Positions 43,214 to 51,660 of a stretch of 64,000 nucleotides of DNA are shown here, in pieces. Positions within the stretch are counted from its first letter, which is position 1, and each line of letters begins with the position of its first letter. The stretch comes from AA29 sp041481445. GTDB lineage: Bacteria; Acidobacteriota; Vicinamibacteria; Fen-336. The notes beneath the pieces were generated by a model. The model made no database searches and was not told where the DNA came from. It saw only the letters and a list, made by a program, of their open reading frames with translations. The position numbers were made by a program, and so were the translations under genes. The DNA lies in contig JBGPBV010000017.1 of NCBI GenBank assembly GCA_041481445.1, positions 12,502-76,501 of the forward strand. Reading direction: 5' to 3'.

Positions 43214-44620
43214 TCAGTCCTTCCGATTCGCCGCACGTCTCTTGCCAAGCTCCGTCGCCCAGCCGGGCTTGACCACTTGGCGGGCCCGGCCCAGGGCGAG
43301 CGCCCCCGCCGGCACGTCCTGGGTGATGGCGCTCCCCGCCGCGATGTAGGCTCCCTCGCCGACCGTGATGGGAGCGACGAGCGTGGTGTCGCTGCCGATG
43401 AAGGCGCCGGCCTCGATGCGCGTCCGATGCTTGCTGACCCCGTCGTAGTTGCAGGTGATGGTCCCGGCCCCGATGTTCACTCCGGGACCGACGGTGGCGT
43501 CGCCGATGTAGGACAGGTGGGGGGCCTTCGACCCCTCGCCGAGGTCGGTCTTCTTCAGCTCGACGAAGTTGCCGACCTTGGCCCGGGGCCCGATGCGGCT
43601 GCCGGGACGGATGTGCGCGAAGGGCCCGACCACCGCGCCCGCGCCCACGACGGACTCGCGCAGCAGGCAGTGGTCGAGCACCTGCGCCTCCGCGCCCACC
43701 TCCGTGTCGACGACGCGCGTGAACGGGCCCACGCTGGCCCCGGCGCGCACGATCGTCCGTCCCTCGAGCAGGGTGGACGCGCGCAGGACGGCGTCCGCCT
43801 CCACCTCCACGTCCAGCCCGACGGACACCGTGTCGGGATCCTCGATCCCGACGCCCGCGGCCATGAGCGCAGCCACGCGCCGGCGGCGCCAGGTCCGGGT
43901 GGCCTCCGCCAGCTCGGCCAGGCTGTTCACGCCGAGCCCCTCGGCGGGATCGTCCGCGGCCAGCGCCGCCACCGGGCTCCCGGCCGCGCGCAGCAGGCCG
44001 ATGACGTCGGTGAGGTAGTACTCGCCCTGGGTGTTCTGCGGCCGCAGCCCTCCGAGCACGGACTCGAGCGCCGGCACCTCGAAGGCGTACACGCCGGCGT
44101 TGATCTCGCCGATGGCGCGCTCCTCCGCGGTGGCGTCCTTGGCCTCCACGATCGCGCGGACGCCCCCCGCCGGATCGCGCACCACCCGGCCGTAGGCGCC
44201 GGGATCGGCGAGGACGACGGTCAGCAGCGTGGCCGCCGCCCGCCGCTCGCGATGGGTGTCGACGAGTCGGGCCAGCGTCTCCGCGCGCAGGAGGGGAAGG
44301 TCGCCGTTCAGGACGAGCAGGGTGCGATCGGGGTGCGCGCCGAAGGCCTCGCGTGCGACCTGGACGGCGTGGCCGGTGCCCCGCGGTGGATCCTGGCGGA
44401 CGAAGACGAGCCCGCGCCCGCCGAAAGCAGCCTCGACCAGATCCGCCTGGTGCCCGACCACGACGGTGATCGGCGCGGCTCCGGTGGCCCCGACCGCGCG
44501 CAGGACGTGCTCGAGCAGCGGCACGCCCAGGACGGGATGAAGGACCTTGGCCCGCCCGCTCTTCATCCGCGTGCCCTTGCCGGCGGCCAGGACGACGGCT
44601 TGCAGGGCGCCTGCGGTCAC
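43214..44620 (-). CDS. glmU: Bifunctional N-acetylglucosamine-1-phosphate uridyltransferase / glucosamine-1-phosphate acetyltransferase
   Basis: A 468-aa enzyme that makes UDP-GlcNAc. The uridyltransferase half begins AVVLAAGKGTRMKSGRAKVL, with LNGDLPLL near residue 100. The acyltransferase half is a left-handed beta-helix of hexapeptide repeats (IRPGSRIGPRAKVGNFVELK, then GAGTITCNYDG). The start is a GTG at 44620 without a clear Shine-Dalgarno. glmS follows directly. Confidence 0.95.
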   Translation of the reverse strand: MTAGALQAVVLAAGKGTRMKSGRAKVLHPVLGVPLLEHVLRAVGATGAAPITVVVGHQADLVEAAFGGRGLVFVRQDPPRGTGHAVQVAREAFGAHPDRTLLVLNGDLPLLRAETLARLVDTHRERRAAATLLTVVLADPGAYGRVVRDPAGGVRAIVEAKDATAEERAIGEINAGVYAFEVPALESVLGGLRPQNTQGEYYLTDVIGLLRAAGSPVAALAADDPAEGLGVNSLAELAEATRTWRRRRVAALMAAGVGIEDPDTVSVGLDVEVEADAVLRASTLLEGRTIVRAGASVGPFTRVVDTEVGAEAQVLDHCLLRESVVGAGAVVGPFAHIRPGSRIGPRAKVGNFVELKKTDLGEGSKAPHLSYIGDATVGPGVNIGAGTITCNYDGVSKHRTRIEAGAFIGSDTTLVAPITVGEGAYIAAGSAITQDVPAGALALGRARQVVKPGWATELGKRRAANRKD

Positions 44621-44644
44621 GAAATCAGTCTAGCAGGGGAGAGA

Positions 44645-45172
44645 TCAACTCGCCTTCGGGTAGACGATCGAAAGGAACTCCTCGTCCTCGCGCAGGGTGT
44701 CGAAGTCCGGGTCCTGGCGGGCCTGGGCGCGATTGGCGGGCCCGGCCGTGACGGCCTGGCGCAGCGACTTGAGGGCGGTGGCGCTGTCGCCGGCACGGGC
44801 GGCGGTGGCGGCGATGCAGTAGAGCACGTGCTCGTTTCGTGGATGGATCTCCGCCGCCTGGCGCAGGAACTTCAGGGCCTCCTCGTACTCGCCGCGGTTG
44901 TGGAGGTAGACGCCGTGGTGGAGCAGCTCCTCGAAGCCCTTGGGCCGGAAGGCCGGCCGCTTCTCCAGGGCCCGGTCGCACAAGGCGCGGTACGAGCGGG
45001 CGCGCTCGAGCAGGTCCCGCTCGTCCGGGAACCCCTCGAGCAGGGTGTCGAAGTGCTCGCGGGCCCGGTCGTAATCGTGCTTCTGCAAGGCCTTCATGGC
45101 CTTCTCGAACGTGTCGATGGCCTGCTGGCTGCGGCGGTCGATGACGGGGGCCGGGGGCTTCTTGGCGCTCAT
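44645..45172 (-). CDS. TPR-repeat protein of unknown function
   Basis: Soluble protein of 175 aa with at least three tetratricopeptide-like repeats (AIDTFEKAMKALQKHDYDRA, then GEYEEALKFLRQAAEIHP, and GDSATALKSLRQAV). No signal peptide. The ATG at 45172 (MSAKKPPAP) is preferred to the upstream in-frame start at 45328 because GAGAGGAG lies before it. Divergent from uvrA across a 122-bp gap. TPR repeats imply protein binding; the partner is unknown. Confidence 0.75.
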   Translation of the reverse strand: MSAKKPPAPVIDRRSQQAIDTFEKAMKALQKHDYDRAREHFDTLLEGFPDERDLLERARSYRALCDRALEKRPAFRPKGFEELLHHGVYLHNRGEYEEALKFLRQAAEIHPRNEHVLYCIAATAARAGDSATALKSLRQAVTAGPANRAQARQDPDFDTLREDEEFLSIVYPKAS

Positions 45173-45219
45173 CGCAGGGCAACTCCTCTCGAGCGTGGGC
45201 GGTGGCCGGAGCCGGGGAG

Positions 45220-45258
45220 CGGCGGCCGAGCCGGGGAGAATACCAGCCTCGGCCGCCG
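45220..45258. repeat. 11-bp perfect inverted repeat between the TPR gene and uvrA
   Basis: CGGCGGCCGAG (45220-45230) and CTCGGCCGCCG (45248-45258) are exact reverse complements separated by 17 bp. The 10-mer GCCGGGGAG also occurs twice here. It could be an operator for the divergent pair or an RNA hairpin. No LexA-like box is seen. Confidence 0.35.
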
Positions 45259-45288
45259 AGCGCAAGCGGGCGGGGGACACCCGGGCCT

Positions 45289-45296
45289 GATAGAAT
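45289..45296 (+). promoter_or_regulatory. Extended -10 element (TGATAGAAT region) at the uvrA start
   Basis: TAGAAT at 45291-45296 matches TATAAT at five of six positions and is preceded by TG one base away, an extended -10 arrangement. It overlaps the ATG at 45295. If used, the transcript would begin near 45304, and uvrA would have to start at the in-frame TTG at 45319. Confidence 0.35.
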
Positions 45297-48162
45297 GGCC
45301 CTTTTAGCAAGGTCCCGGTTGAAGCCACCTAGGGACGAGCCGATCTCGATCCGCGGCGCGCGTGTCCACAACCTGCAGGGGGTGGACTGCGACATCCCCC
45401 GCAACCGGCTGGTGGTCATCACCGGCCCCTCCGGCTCCGGCAAGAGCAGCCTCGCCTTCGACACCCTCTACGCCGAGGGCCAGCGCCGCTACGTCGAGAG
45501 CCTCTCCGCCTACGCCCGGCAGTTCCTGGACCAGATGGAGAAGCCGGACGTGGAGTCGGTGACGGGCCTGAGCCCGGCCATCGCCATCGAGCAGCGGACC
45601 ACGGTCAGCCACCCCCGGTCCACGGTGGGAACGGTGACCGAGATCTACGACCACCTCCGCGTGCTCTTTGCCGCCCTCGGCCGCGCCCACTGCCCGCGCT
45701 GCCAGCGGCCGGTGGCCTCCCAGACGACCGAGCAGATCGCGGAGCGCCTGTGGCATCTGCCGCCGGGCACGACGCTGTCCGTGCTCGCGCCGGTGGTGCG
45801 CGGCCGGAAGGGCGCCTTCCGCAAGGAGCTGGCCGCCCTTGCCGCCGAAGGCTACCTGCGCGTCCGCGTGGACGGCCGGGTGGTGAGCCTGGAGGAGCGG
45901 GTCACCCTCGACCCCCGCCGCAACCACCGCGTGGAGGTCCTGATCGACCGGCTGGCCCTGAAGCCGGGCGCGGAGAAGCGCCTGACCTTCGCGCTGGACA
46001 AGGCGCTGCACCTGGCCGGCGACGTCGTCATGATCGCGATCGGGGAGGAGGAGCGCTTCTACAGCCGCAAGCTGGCCTGCGCGGTTTGCGACGTCTCCCT
46101 CACCGAGCTGAGCCCGCGCGCCTTCTCGTTCAACAGCCCCTACGGGGCGTGCCCGCGCTGCGACGGGCTGGGGTCGCGCTGGGACGTGGACGTGCGCCGC
46201 GTGATCCCGGACGAGAGCAAGTCCCTCGTCGACGGCGCCATCCACCCCTGGCAGCGCTACGGGCCGCGCCTGGTCCGGGAGGCGCTCGAGGAGCTGGCGG
46301 CCCGGCTCGGCTTCTCCCTCGAGACGCCCTTTGCCCAGCTCCCCCGGCGCGCCCGTCAGGCCCTCCTCCAGGGGGAGGGCTCCTTCCCGGGCGTGCTGAG
46401 CGACCTGCGCCGCCGGGCGGACGGGTTCCTCCGCCTCGACTCTGCGAGCGCGGAGGACGCGACCCCGGCGGACGAGGGCGGGGAGGCCTTCGACGACATC
46501 CGGCCCTACCTGATCGAGACCACCTGTCCCGACTGCCGGGGGGCGCGCCTGCGCGCCGAGAGCCTGGCCGTGCGGCTGGGGGAGCGGACCATCGCCGACT
46601 TCGTGCAGTTGCCCGTCACGGAGGCCGTCCGCGCGTTCGCGTCCCTGGCCTTCGAGGCGCGCGAGCAGCCGGTGGCGGAGCGGCTCCTGCCGGAGATCCT
46701 CTCGCGCCTGCGCTTCCTCGACGCCGTGGGTGTCGGCTATCTCACCCTCGACCGCCCCACCACGACCCTCTCCGGAGGCGAGGCGCACCGCATTCGCCTG
46801 GCCAGCCAGATCGGCGGCCGCATGCAGGGGATCCTCTACGTCCTCGACGAGCCTTCCGTCGGCCTCCATCAGCGCGACAACCAGCGCCTGCTCGCCACCC
46901 TCACCGGCATCCGCGACCTCGGGAACACGGTGGTGGTGGTCGAGCACGACGAGGAGACGATCCGCGCCGCGGACTGGATCCTCGATCTCGGCGAGGGCGC
47001 GGGGCGCCAGGGGGGCCGTCTCATGTACCAGGGCCCGCCCGCCTCGATCGACGGGAGCCTGACCGGCAAGTACCTGCGCCGCGAGCTGGCCATTCCCATC
47101 CCGCCCGCGCGCCGCGCACCCCGGGGGTTCCTGCGCATCCGGGGCGCGCGCGAGCACAATCTCCGCGACATCGACGTGGACATCCCGCTCGGCGTGGTCA
47201 CGGCCGTGACCGGCGTGAGCGGCTCCGGCAAGTCCACCCTGGTGGGCGACATCCTCTACCGCGCCCTGGCCCGCCGCCTCTACGGGGCCGCCGCCGAGCC
47301 CGGCCGCCACCGGGGCCTGGAAGGGGCGGAGGCCATCGACAAGGTGGTGGCCATCGACCAGAGCCCGATCGGCCGCACGCCGCGCTCGAACCCCGCCACC
47401 TACGCCGGCGCCTTCACCTTCATCCGCGACCTCTTCGCGCTGGTGCCGGAGGCGCGCGCCCGCGGCTACAAGCCGGGGCGCTTCTCGTTCAACGTCAAGG
47501 GCGGGCGCTGCGAGGCCTGCCAGGGCGACGGCGTGCGCGCCATCCGCATGCACTTCCTGCCCGACGTCTACGTGCGCTGCGACGCCTGCCGCGGGCGCCG
47601 GTACAACCGCGAGACCCTGGAGGTGCTCTTCCACGGCCGCAGCATCGCCGACGTCCTCGACCTGACCGTGGACGAGGCGCTGCCCGTCCTGCGCGCGCAC
47701 CCGCGCCTGTTCCGGATCCTGTCCACCCTGGCCGACGTGGGCCTCGGCTACATCCGGCTGGGCCAGAGCGCGGCCACCCTCTCCGGCGGTGAGGCCCAGC
47801 GCGTCAAGCTCGCGCGCGAGCTGGCGCGGCGGGAGACCGGGCGGACCCTCTACATCCTGGACGAGCCCACCACCGGCCTCCACCTGGACGACGTGTCCAA
47901 GCTGCTCCACGTCCTCGGCCGGCTGGTCGAGGCCGGCAACACCGTGGTGGTGATCGAGCACAACCTCGAGGTCGTGAAGACGGCCGATCACGTCATCGAC
48001 CTCGGGCCGGAGGCAGGAGCGGCCGGGGGCCGCCTGGTCGCGCAGGGCACTCCGGAGAAGATCGCGCGCTCGCGGCGGAGCCACACCGGGCGCTTCCTCC
48101 GCCCGCTCCTGCGCGAGACGCGCGGGCGCCGGGCGGGCGGGACGGGCGCCCCGTCCGCGTGA
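45295..48162 (+). CDS. uvrA: Excinuclease ABC subunit A
   Basis: DNA damage sensor of nucleotide excision repair (955 aa). Two ABC ATPase halves are present: Walker A GPSGSGKSSLAFDTLYAEG and GVSGSGKSTLVGDILYRAL. Two signatures (TLSGGEAHRIRLASQIGGR and TLSGGEAQRVKLARELARR) and CxxC zinc fingers (CPRCQRPVAS; CEACQGDG with CDACRGRRYN) are intact. The ATG at 45295 is given as the start, but a likely -10 box covers it; the TTG at 45319, with AAGG 6 bp upstream, may be the true one. The 3' end overlaps the next gene (GTGA). Confidence 0.95.
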   Translation: MALLARSRLKPPRDEPISIRGARVHNLQGVDCDIPRNRLVVITGPSGSGKSSLAFDTLYAEGQRRYVESLSAYARQFLDQMEKPDVESVTGLSPAIAIEQRTTVSHPRSTVGTVTEIYDHLRVLFAALGRAHCPRCQRPVASQTTEQIAERLWHLPPGTTLSVLAPVVRGRKGAFRKELAALAAEGYLRVRVDGRVVSLEERVTLDPRRNHRVEVLIDRLALKPGAEKRLTFALDKALHLAGDVVMIAIGEEERFYSRKLACAVCDVSLTELSPRAFSFNSPYGACPRCDGLGSRWDVDVRRVIPDESKSLVDGAIHPWQRYGPRLVREALEELAARLGFSLETPFAQLPRRARQALLQGEGSFPGVLSDLRRRADGFLRLDSASAEDATPADEGGEAFDDIRPYLIETTCPDCRGARLRAESLAVRLGERTIADFVQLPVTEAVRAFASLAFEAREQPVAERLLPEILSRLRFLDAVGVGYLTLDRPTTTLSGGEAHRIRLASQIGGRMQGILYVLDEPSVGLHQRDNQRLLATLTGIRDLGNTVVVVEHDEETIRAADWILDLGEGAGRQGGRLMYQGPPASIDGSLTGKYLRRELAIPIPPARRAPRGFLRIRGAREHNLRDIDVDIPLGVVTAVTGVSGSGKSTLVGDILYRALARRLYGAAAEPGRHRGLEGAEAIDKVVAIDQSPIGRTPRSNPATYAGAFTFIRDLFALVPEARARGYKPGRFSFNVKGGRCEACQGDGVRAIRMHFLPDVYVRCDACRGRRYNRETLEVLFHGRSIADVLDLTVDEALPVLRAHPRLFRILSTLADVGLGYIRLGQSAATLSGGEAQRVKLARELARRETGRTLYILDEPTTGLHLDDVSKLLHVLGRLVEAGNTVVVIEHNLEVVKTADHVIDLGPEAGAAGGRLVAQGTPEKIARSRRSHTGRFLRPLLRETRGRRAGGTGAPSA

Positions 48163-49379
48163 GCACGCCCGCCGCCACCGCCGAGACGTCGCTCCTGGCC
48201 TGGCGCGCCCAGTTCCCCATCCTCGACCGGACGACGTACCTGGTCAGCCACTCCCTGGGGGCCATGCCGCGCGGGGCGGCCGCGCAGCTCGAGGAGTACA
48301 CGCGGCAGTGGGCCGAGCGCGGAGTGCGCGCGTGGGCGGAGGGCTGGTGGGCGATGCCCGTCACCGTGGGCGACGCCGTGGGGCGCATCATTGGCGCCCC
48401 CCGCGGGTCCGTGGTGATGCACCAGAACGTCTCCATCGCCCAGTCCGTGATCCTGTCCTGCTTCGACCTCTCGGGACGCCGCAACAACCGCAACAAGGTC
48501 GTCTACGAGGACCTCAACTTCCCCTCCGTGATGTACGTGTACGAGGCGCACCGCGAGCTGGGCGCGCGCATCGTCACCGTGCCCAGCGACGACGGGATGA
48601 CCGTGCCCCTGGAGCGGTTCCTGGAGGCGATCGACGAGGAGACCCTGCTCGTCCCGCTCTCGCACGTGATCTTCCGCAGCGGCTTCGTGCAGGACGTGCC
48701 CGCGATCGTGCGCCGCGCCCACGAGGTGGGGGCCCTCGTGGTGGCCGACCTCTACCAGTCCGCGGGCACGGTGCCCGTCGACGTCGCCGCCTGGGACGTG
48801 GACTTCGCGACCGGCGGCAGCGTGAAGTGGCTCTGCGGGGGTCCGGGCGCCGGCTACCTCTACGTCGCCCCCCGCCTGCGCGAGTCCCTGCGCCCGCGCG
48901 TCACCGGCTGGATGGCGCACGAGCACCCGTTCGCGTTCGAGCAGGGCGCCATCGACTACGCCTCCGACGCCACACGCTTCCTGCACGGCACCCCCGCCGT
49001 GCCCGCGCTCTTCGCCGCCCGCGCCGGCTACGCCATCGTGGGCGAGATCGGAGTGGAGGCCATCCGGCGCAAGTCGGTGCGGCAGGTGCAGCTCCTGATG
49101 GACCAGGCGCGGGCGCGGGGCCTCACGCCGCGCACGCCGGACGATCCGGACCGCCGCGGCGGCATGGCCATCCTCGACGTCCCGCACGGCGAGGCCGTCA
49201 CCCGCGAGCTGCTGCGGCGCGAGATCGTGGTGGACCACCGCCCGGGCGCGGGCATCCGCTACTCGCCGCACTTCTACACGACCGACGACGAGATCCTCCA
49301 TGCCCTCGACCAGACGCGTGACGTCCTGGACACGGGCGCGTTCCGCGCTCATGTTCAGGCCGGGCGAACAGGTTTCTGA
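48159..49379 (+). CDS. PLP-dependent class V aminotransferase-fold enzyme, kynureninase-like
   Basis: A 406-aa fold-type I PLP enzyme. The FPILDRTTYLVSHSLGAMPR start, ADLYQSAGTVPVDVAAWDVD (cofactor-binding Asp region) and GGSVKWLCGGPGAGYLYV with the Schiff-base lysine are arranged as in kynureninase and cysteine-desulfurase relatives. The GGPG context after the lysine is closest to kynureninase. Substrate is uncertain, as no kynurenine-pathway neighbour is present. The GTG start overlaps the uvrA stop (48159-48162), an odd pairing that is probably only operonic. Confidence 0.8.
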   Translation: MSTPAATAETSLLAWRAQFPILDRTTYLVSHSLGAMPRGAAAQLEEYTRQWAERGVRAWAEGWWAMPVTVGDAVGRIIGAPRGSVVMHQNVSIAQSVILSCFDLSGRRNNRNKVVYEDLNFPSVMYVYEAHRELGARIVTVPSDDGMTVPLERFLEAIDEETLLVPLSHVIFRSGFVQDVPAIVRRAHEVGALVVADLYQSAGTVPVDVAAWDVDFATGGSVKWLCGGPGAGYLYVAPRLRESLRPRVTGWMAHEHPFAFEQGAIDYASDATRFLHGTPAVPALFAARAGYAIVGEIGVEAIRRKSVRQVQLLMDQARARGLTPRTPDDPDRRGGMAILDVPHGEAVTRELLRREIVVDHRPGAGIRYSPHFYTTDDEILHALDQTRDVLDTGAFRAHVQAGRTGF

Positions 49380-49530
49380 GCCACAGTGCCCGTGGTTCGA
49401 GAGCCACAGTCGTGGTGGAATGACGCCAGTGTGACGGCCAGATCGAGGGCGGACAATCCACTGGCGCAGCGAAGGTTACGTCGATCGCAGGGCCGTGGTT
49501 CGGGGATTGCATGGCGCCGGGCCAGGGTTC

Positions 49531-50442
49531 ATGGCCTATAGGAGGACTCTCAAGCGCGGCGTGGGCTGCACGGGCATTGGCCTGCATTCCGGCCGCCCGG
49601 TCCGCCTCGATCTCAAGCCCGCCCACGCCGAGCACGGCATCCGCTTCCGGCGGACGGACGTCGGCGTCGAGATCCCCGCCCACCTCGACCACCTCGGACG
49701 CCTCGACCATGCCACCACGCTGAGCCGTGACGGCGTCTCCGTGGAGACGGTCGAGCATCTCCTTTCCGCCCTCTACGCGATGGGCGTGGACGACGCCCTG
49801 GTGGAGGTCGACGGGCCGGAGATCCCGGTGATGGACGGCAGCGCGGCGCCGTTCGTGATCCTGATCCACGAGGCGGGGCTGCGCCCGCTGAAGGAGTCCC
49901 GCCGCTATCTCAAGCTGCTGCGTCCGGTGGAGGTCGTGCGCGGCGGGAAGTGGGCGCGCCTGAGCCCGTCCGATCACTTCCGCGTGAGCTACACGATCGG
50001 CTTCGACCATCCGCTCCTGCGCCACCAGACGGCGTCCATGCGCGTGGGAGCGGACACCTACGCGGAGGCGATCGCGCCCGCGCGCACGTTCGGGTTCCTG
50101 CGCGAGGTCGAGATGCTGCGCAAGGCCGGCCTGGCCCTGGGGGGCAGCCTCGAGAACGCGATCGTGATCGGCGAGACGGGCGTGCTCAACCAGAAGCTGC
50201 GGTTCGAGGACGAGTTCGTCCGCCACAAGATCCTCGACGCCATCGGCGATCTCTCGCTGCTCGGGCATCCCGTGGTGGGCCACCTCGAGGCGAGCAAGGC
50301 GGGGCACTCCCTCCATGCCGCCCTGGCCCGCGCCGTGCTGGCCACGCCGGACGCCTGGGCCCTGGTCACGCTGCCGCAGCTCCCGGTGGTGACCCTGTCG
50401 TCACCGCCGGTCCTCTCGCCGCTCACGCCCGCGCGCGGTTAG
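49531..50442 (+). CDS. lpxC: UDP-3-O-acyl-N-acetylglucosamine deacetylase LpxC
   Basis: Zinc deacetylase (303 aa) catalysing the first committed step of lipid A synthesis. RTLKRGVGCTGIGLHSGRPV is the usual N-terminus. VETVEHLLSALYAMGVDD supplies the first zinc His, EIPVMDGSAAPFV follows, and RHKILDAIGDLSLLG (H and D ligands) leads to the catalytic His in SKAGHSLHAAL. It establishes that the organism makes LPS or a lipid A relative. The ATG at 49531 is used because homology begins there. The 151-bp gap before it holds only a short GAGCCACAGT direct repeat. Confidence 0.95.
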   Translation: MAYRRTLKRGVGCTGIGLHSGRPVRLDLKPAHAEHGIRFRRTDVGVEIPAHLDHLGRLDHATTLSRDGVSVETVEHLLSALYAMGVDDALVEVDGPEIPVMDGSAAPFVILIHEAGLRPLKESRRYLKLLRPVEVVRGGKWARLSPSDHFRVSYTIGFDHPLLRHQTASMRVGADTYAEAIAPARTFGFLREVEMLRKAGLALGGSLENAIVIGETGVLNQKLRFEDEFVRHKILDAIGDLSLLGHPVVGHLEASKAGHSLHAALARAVLATPDAWALVTLPQLPVVTLSSPPVLSPLTPARG

Positions 50443-50480
50443 CGCGCCGCCGCCGTGGGGCCCCCCGCGGAAGCCGGCCT

Positions 50481-50984
50481 TCAGTGTGCGGTCGGGCGCG
50501 GACTGGCGACGACGACGGCCAGGATCTTCACTACCAGCGTCGGCTGCGCGGGGTCGTTGGACTTCACGAGCACGCTCTTCTGGAGGCGCCCCGGCTCGTC
50601 GGGAGCGGTCAGGATGATCCGCAGGGGCGTGCTCTCGCCCGGCTTGAGGACCTGGGTCTCTAGCTTGGCCGCCGTGCACCCGCAGCTCGAGACGATCGAG
50701 TCGACGAGGAGGTCGGCCCGGCCGTGGTTGAGCAGCATGAACTCCTTCTGGACGACCCGCGCCGGCCGCAGCGTCCCGAAGTCGAAGGACGCGGGCTCCA
50801 CGACGATGCGCGGTGCGGGGGCGCGGGGGGACGCCGGCGCATCCGTGGCCGCGGGAGGGCCCACGGTGGTGGCCGTCGCCGTCCTCGCCCCCCCCACGGG
50901 AGCCAGGCCCACCGCGATCGACGCCGCCAGGCCGACACCGGCGATCACCGCGATGACGCGCGCGTGTCCGAGCCTTCCCTTCAT
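50481..50984 (-). CDS. DUF1573-type secreted or anchored protein
   Basis: A 167-aa protein with an N-terminal hydrophobic signal/anchor (VIAVIAGVGLAASIAVGLAP), a Thr/Ala/Pro-rich linker, then one immunoglobulin-like DUF1573 domain: FDFGTLRPARVVQKEFMLLN, SIVSSCGCTAAKL, and KSNDPAQPTLVVKILAVV. It is periplasmic or outer-membrane-facing. It overlaps the upstream 101-aa gene (ATGA) and is the last gene of the sigma factor/STAS cluster. Molecular role unknown. Confidence 0.82.
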   Translation of the reverse strand: MKGRLGHARVIAVIAGVGLAASIAVGLAPVGGARTATATTVGPPAATDAPASPRAPAPRIVVEPASFDFGTLRPARVVQKEFMLLNHGRADLLVDSIVSSCGCTAAKLETQVLKPGESTPLRIILTAPDEPGRLQKSVLVKSNDPAQPTLVVKILAVVVASPRPTAH

Positions 50985-51286
50985 GCCGATCCTCCCGCCG
51001 AGCGGCCGCGGCTGCCCTTCTTCTTCCCGGTCAGGCGGCGCATGTAGGCGTCGAGCATCTCGTTCTCGTAGGTCACGGAGTTGAGGAACAGGCTCTCCAC
51101 GAGATAGCGCCGCCGCTCCTCCTCGTCCATCTGCTCGACCAGCGATTGGATCTCCCGCATCATGTCCTCGAACGAGACCTGCAGCGCGCGCTTGAGGGTC
51201 ACCTCGCGGTAGAGGGCCTCGAGCAGGCCGAGGATGTCGCCGTCCAGGGACAGCGAAAAGCCGGTGGAGAGGCGCACCTTACGCAT
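50981..51286 (-). CDS. Unknown 101-aa protein in the sigma/STAS operon
   Basis: A 101-aa soluble, charged, largely helical protein (FSLSLDGDILGLLEALYREV, then VEQMDEEERRRYLVESLFLN) with a Lys/Arg/Gly/Ser tail. No known domain is recognised. It overlaps the STAS gene by 8 bp and the DUF1573 gene by 4 bp, so all are translated together. Given the neighbours, a sigma-binding or STAS-binding function is conceivable, but nothing in the sequence proves it. Confidence 0.7.
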   Translation of the reverse strand: MRKVRLSTGFSLSLDGDILGLLEALYREVTLKRALQVSFEDMMREIQSLVEQMDEEERRRYLVESLFLNSVTYENEMLDAYMRRLTGKKKGSRGRSAGGSA

Positions 51287-51659
51287 CGGCCTTCCCCTTC
51301 TTCCGGCCGGAATGATTGACCCCGAAGGCCTGCAGGGCGGCCGCCTCCTCCCGGTGCAGGTCGATCAGCTTGTGCACGCCGGTCATCGAGATCATCGTCT
51401 CCACCCGCGGCTGCACGCCCGCGACCTTCACCACGCCCCCCCGGTCCTGCATGAGGCGGTAGATGTCCATCAGGCAGCCGATGGAGGCGCTGTCGATGTA
51501 GGTGACGGCGGCCAGGTCGATGAGGAGCTTTCGGGTGCCGCCCTCCACCAGTTGCCGGACCTCGGCGAAGAACGCGGACAGGTTCGGATACGTGAGCTTG
51601 GCTTCCTTCACCCTCACGATCCGCACGTCGGCCTTCTCGTCGACTTCCAGTTGCATCAC
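51279..51659 (-). CDS. STAS-domain protein, anti-sigma factor antagonist-like
   Basis: A 126-aa protein in which residues 3-100 form a STAS domain: VRQLVEGGTRKLLIDLAAV, then YIDSASIGCLMDIYRLMQD. D56-S57-A58-S59 aligns with the DS(S/A) motif where SpoIIAA-type antagonists are phosphorylated. A basic tail (GRKKGKADA) ends it. It follows the sigma factor gene by 1 bp, so the two are co-expressed. No serine kinase anti-sigma factor (HATPase) is adjacent. Confidence 0.85.
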   Translation of the reverse strand: MMQLEVDEKADVRIVRVKEAKLTYPNLSAFFAEVRQLVEGGTRKLLIDLAAVTYIDSASIGCLMDIYRLMQDRGGVVKVAGVQPRVETMISMTGVHKLIDLHREEAAALQAFGVNHSGRKKGKADA

Positions 51660-51660
51660 G

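Noticed and set aside
45181..45294. LexA/SOS operator upstream of uvrA
   Set aside because: No CTGT-N8-ACAG-like or GTTC-type box is present; only the 11-bp palindrome is seen.
45304..48084. 926-codon open frame antisense to uvrA
   Set aside because: It lies wholly within uvrA, which is complete with all motifs, and has shadow-frame composition.
50443..50480. Rho-independent terminator between lpxC and the DUF1573 gene
   Set aside because: The G/C-rich palindrome there (GGGGCCCC) has no following T-run on either strand; the short gaps at other convergent gene ends (14507-14527, 39119-39139) also lack one.
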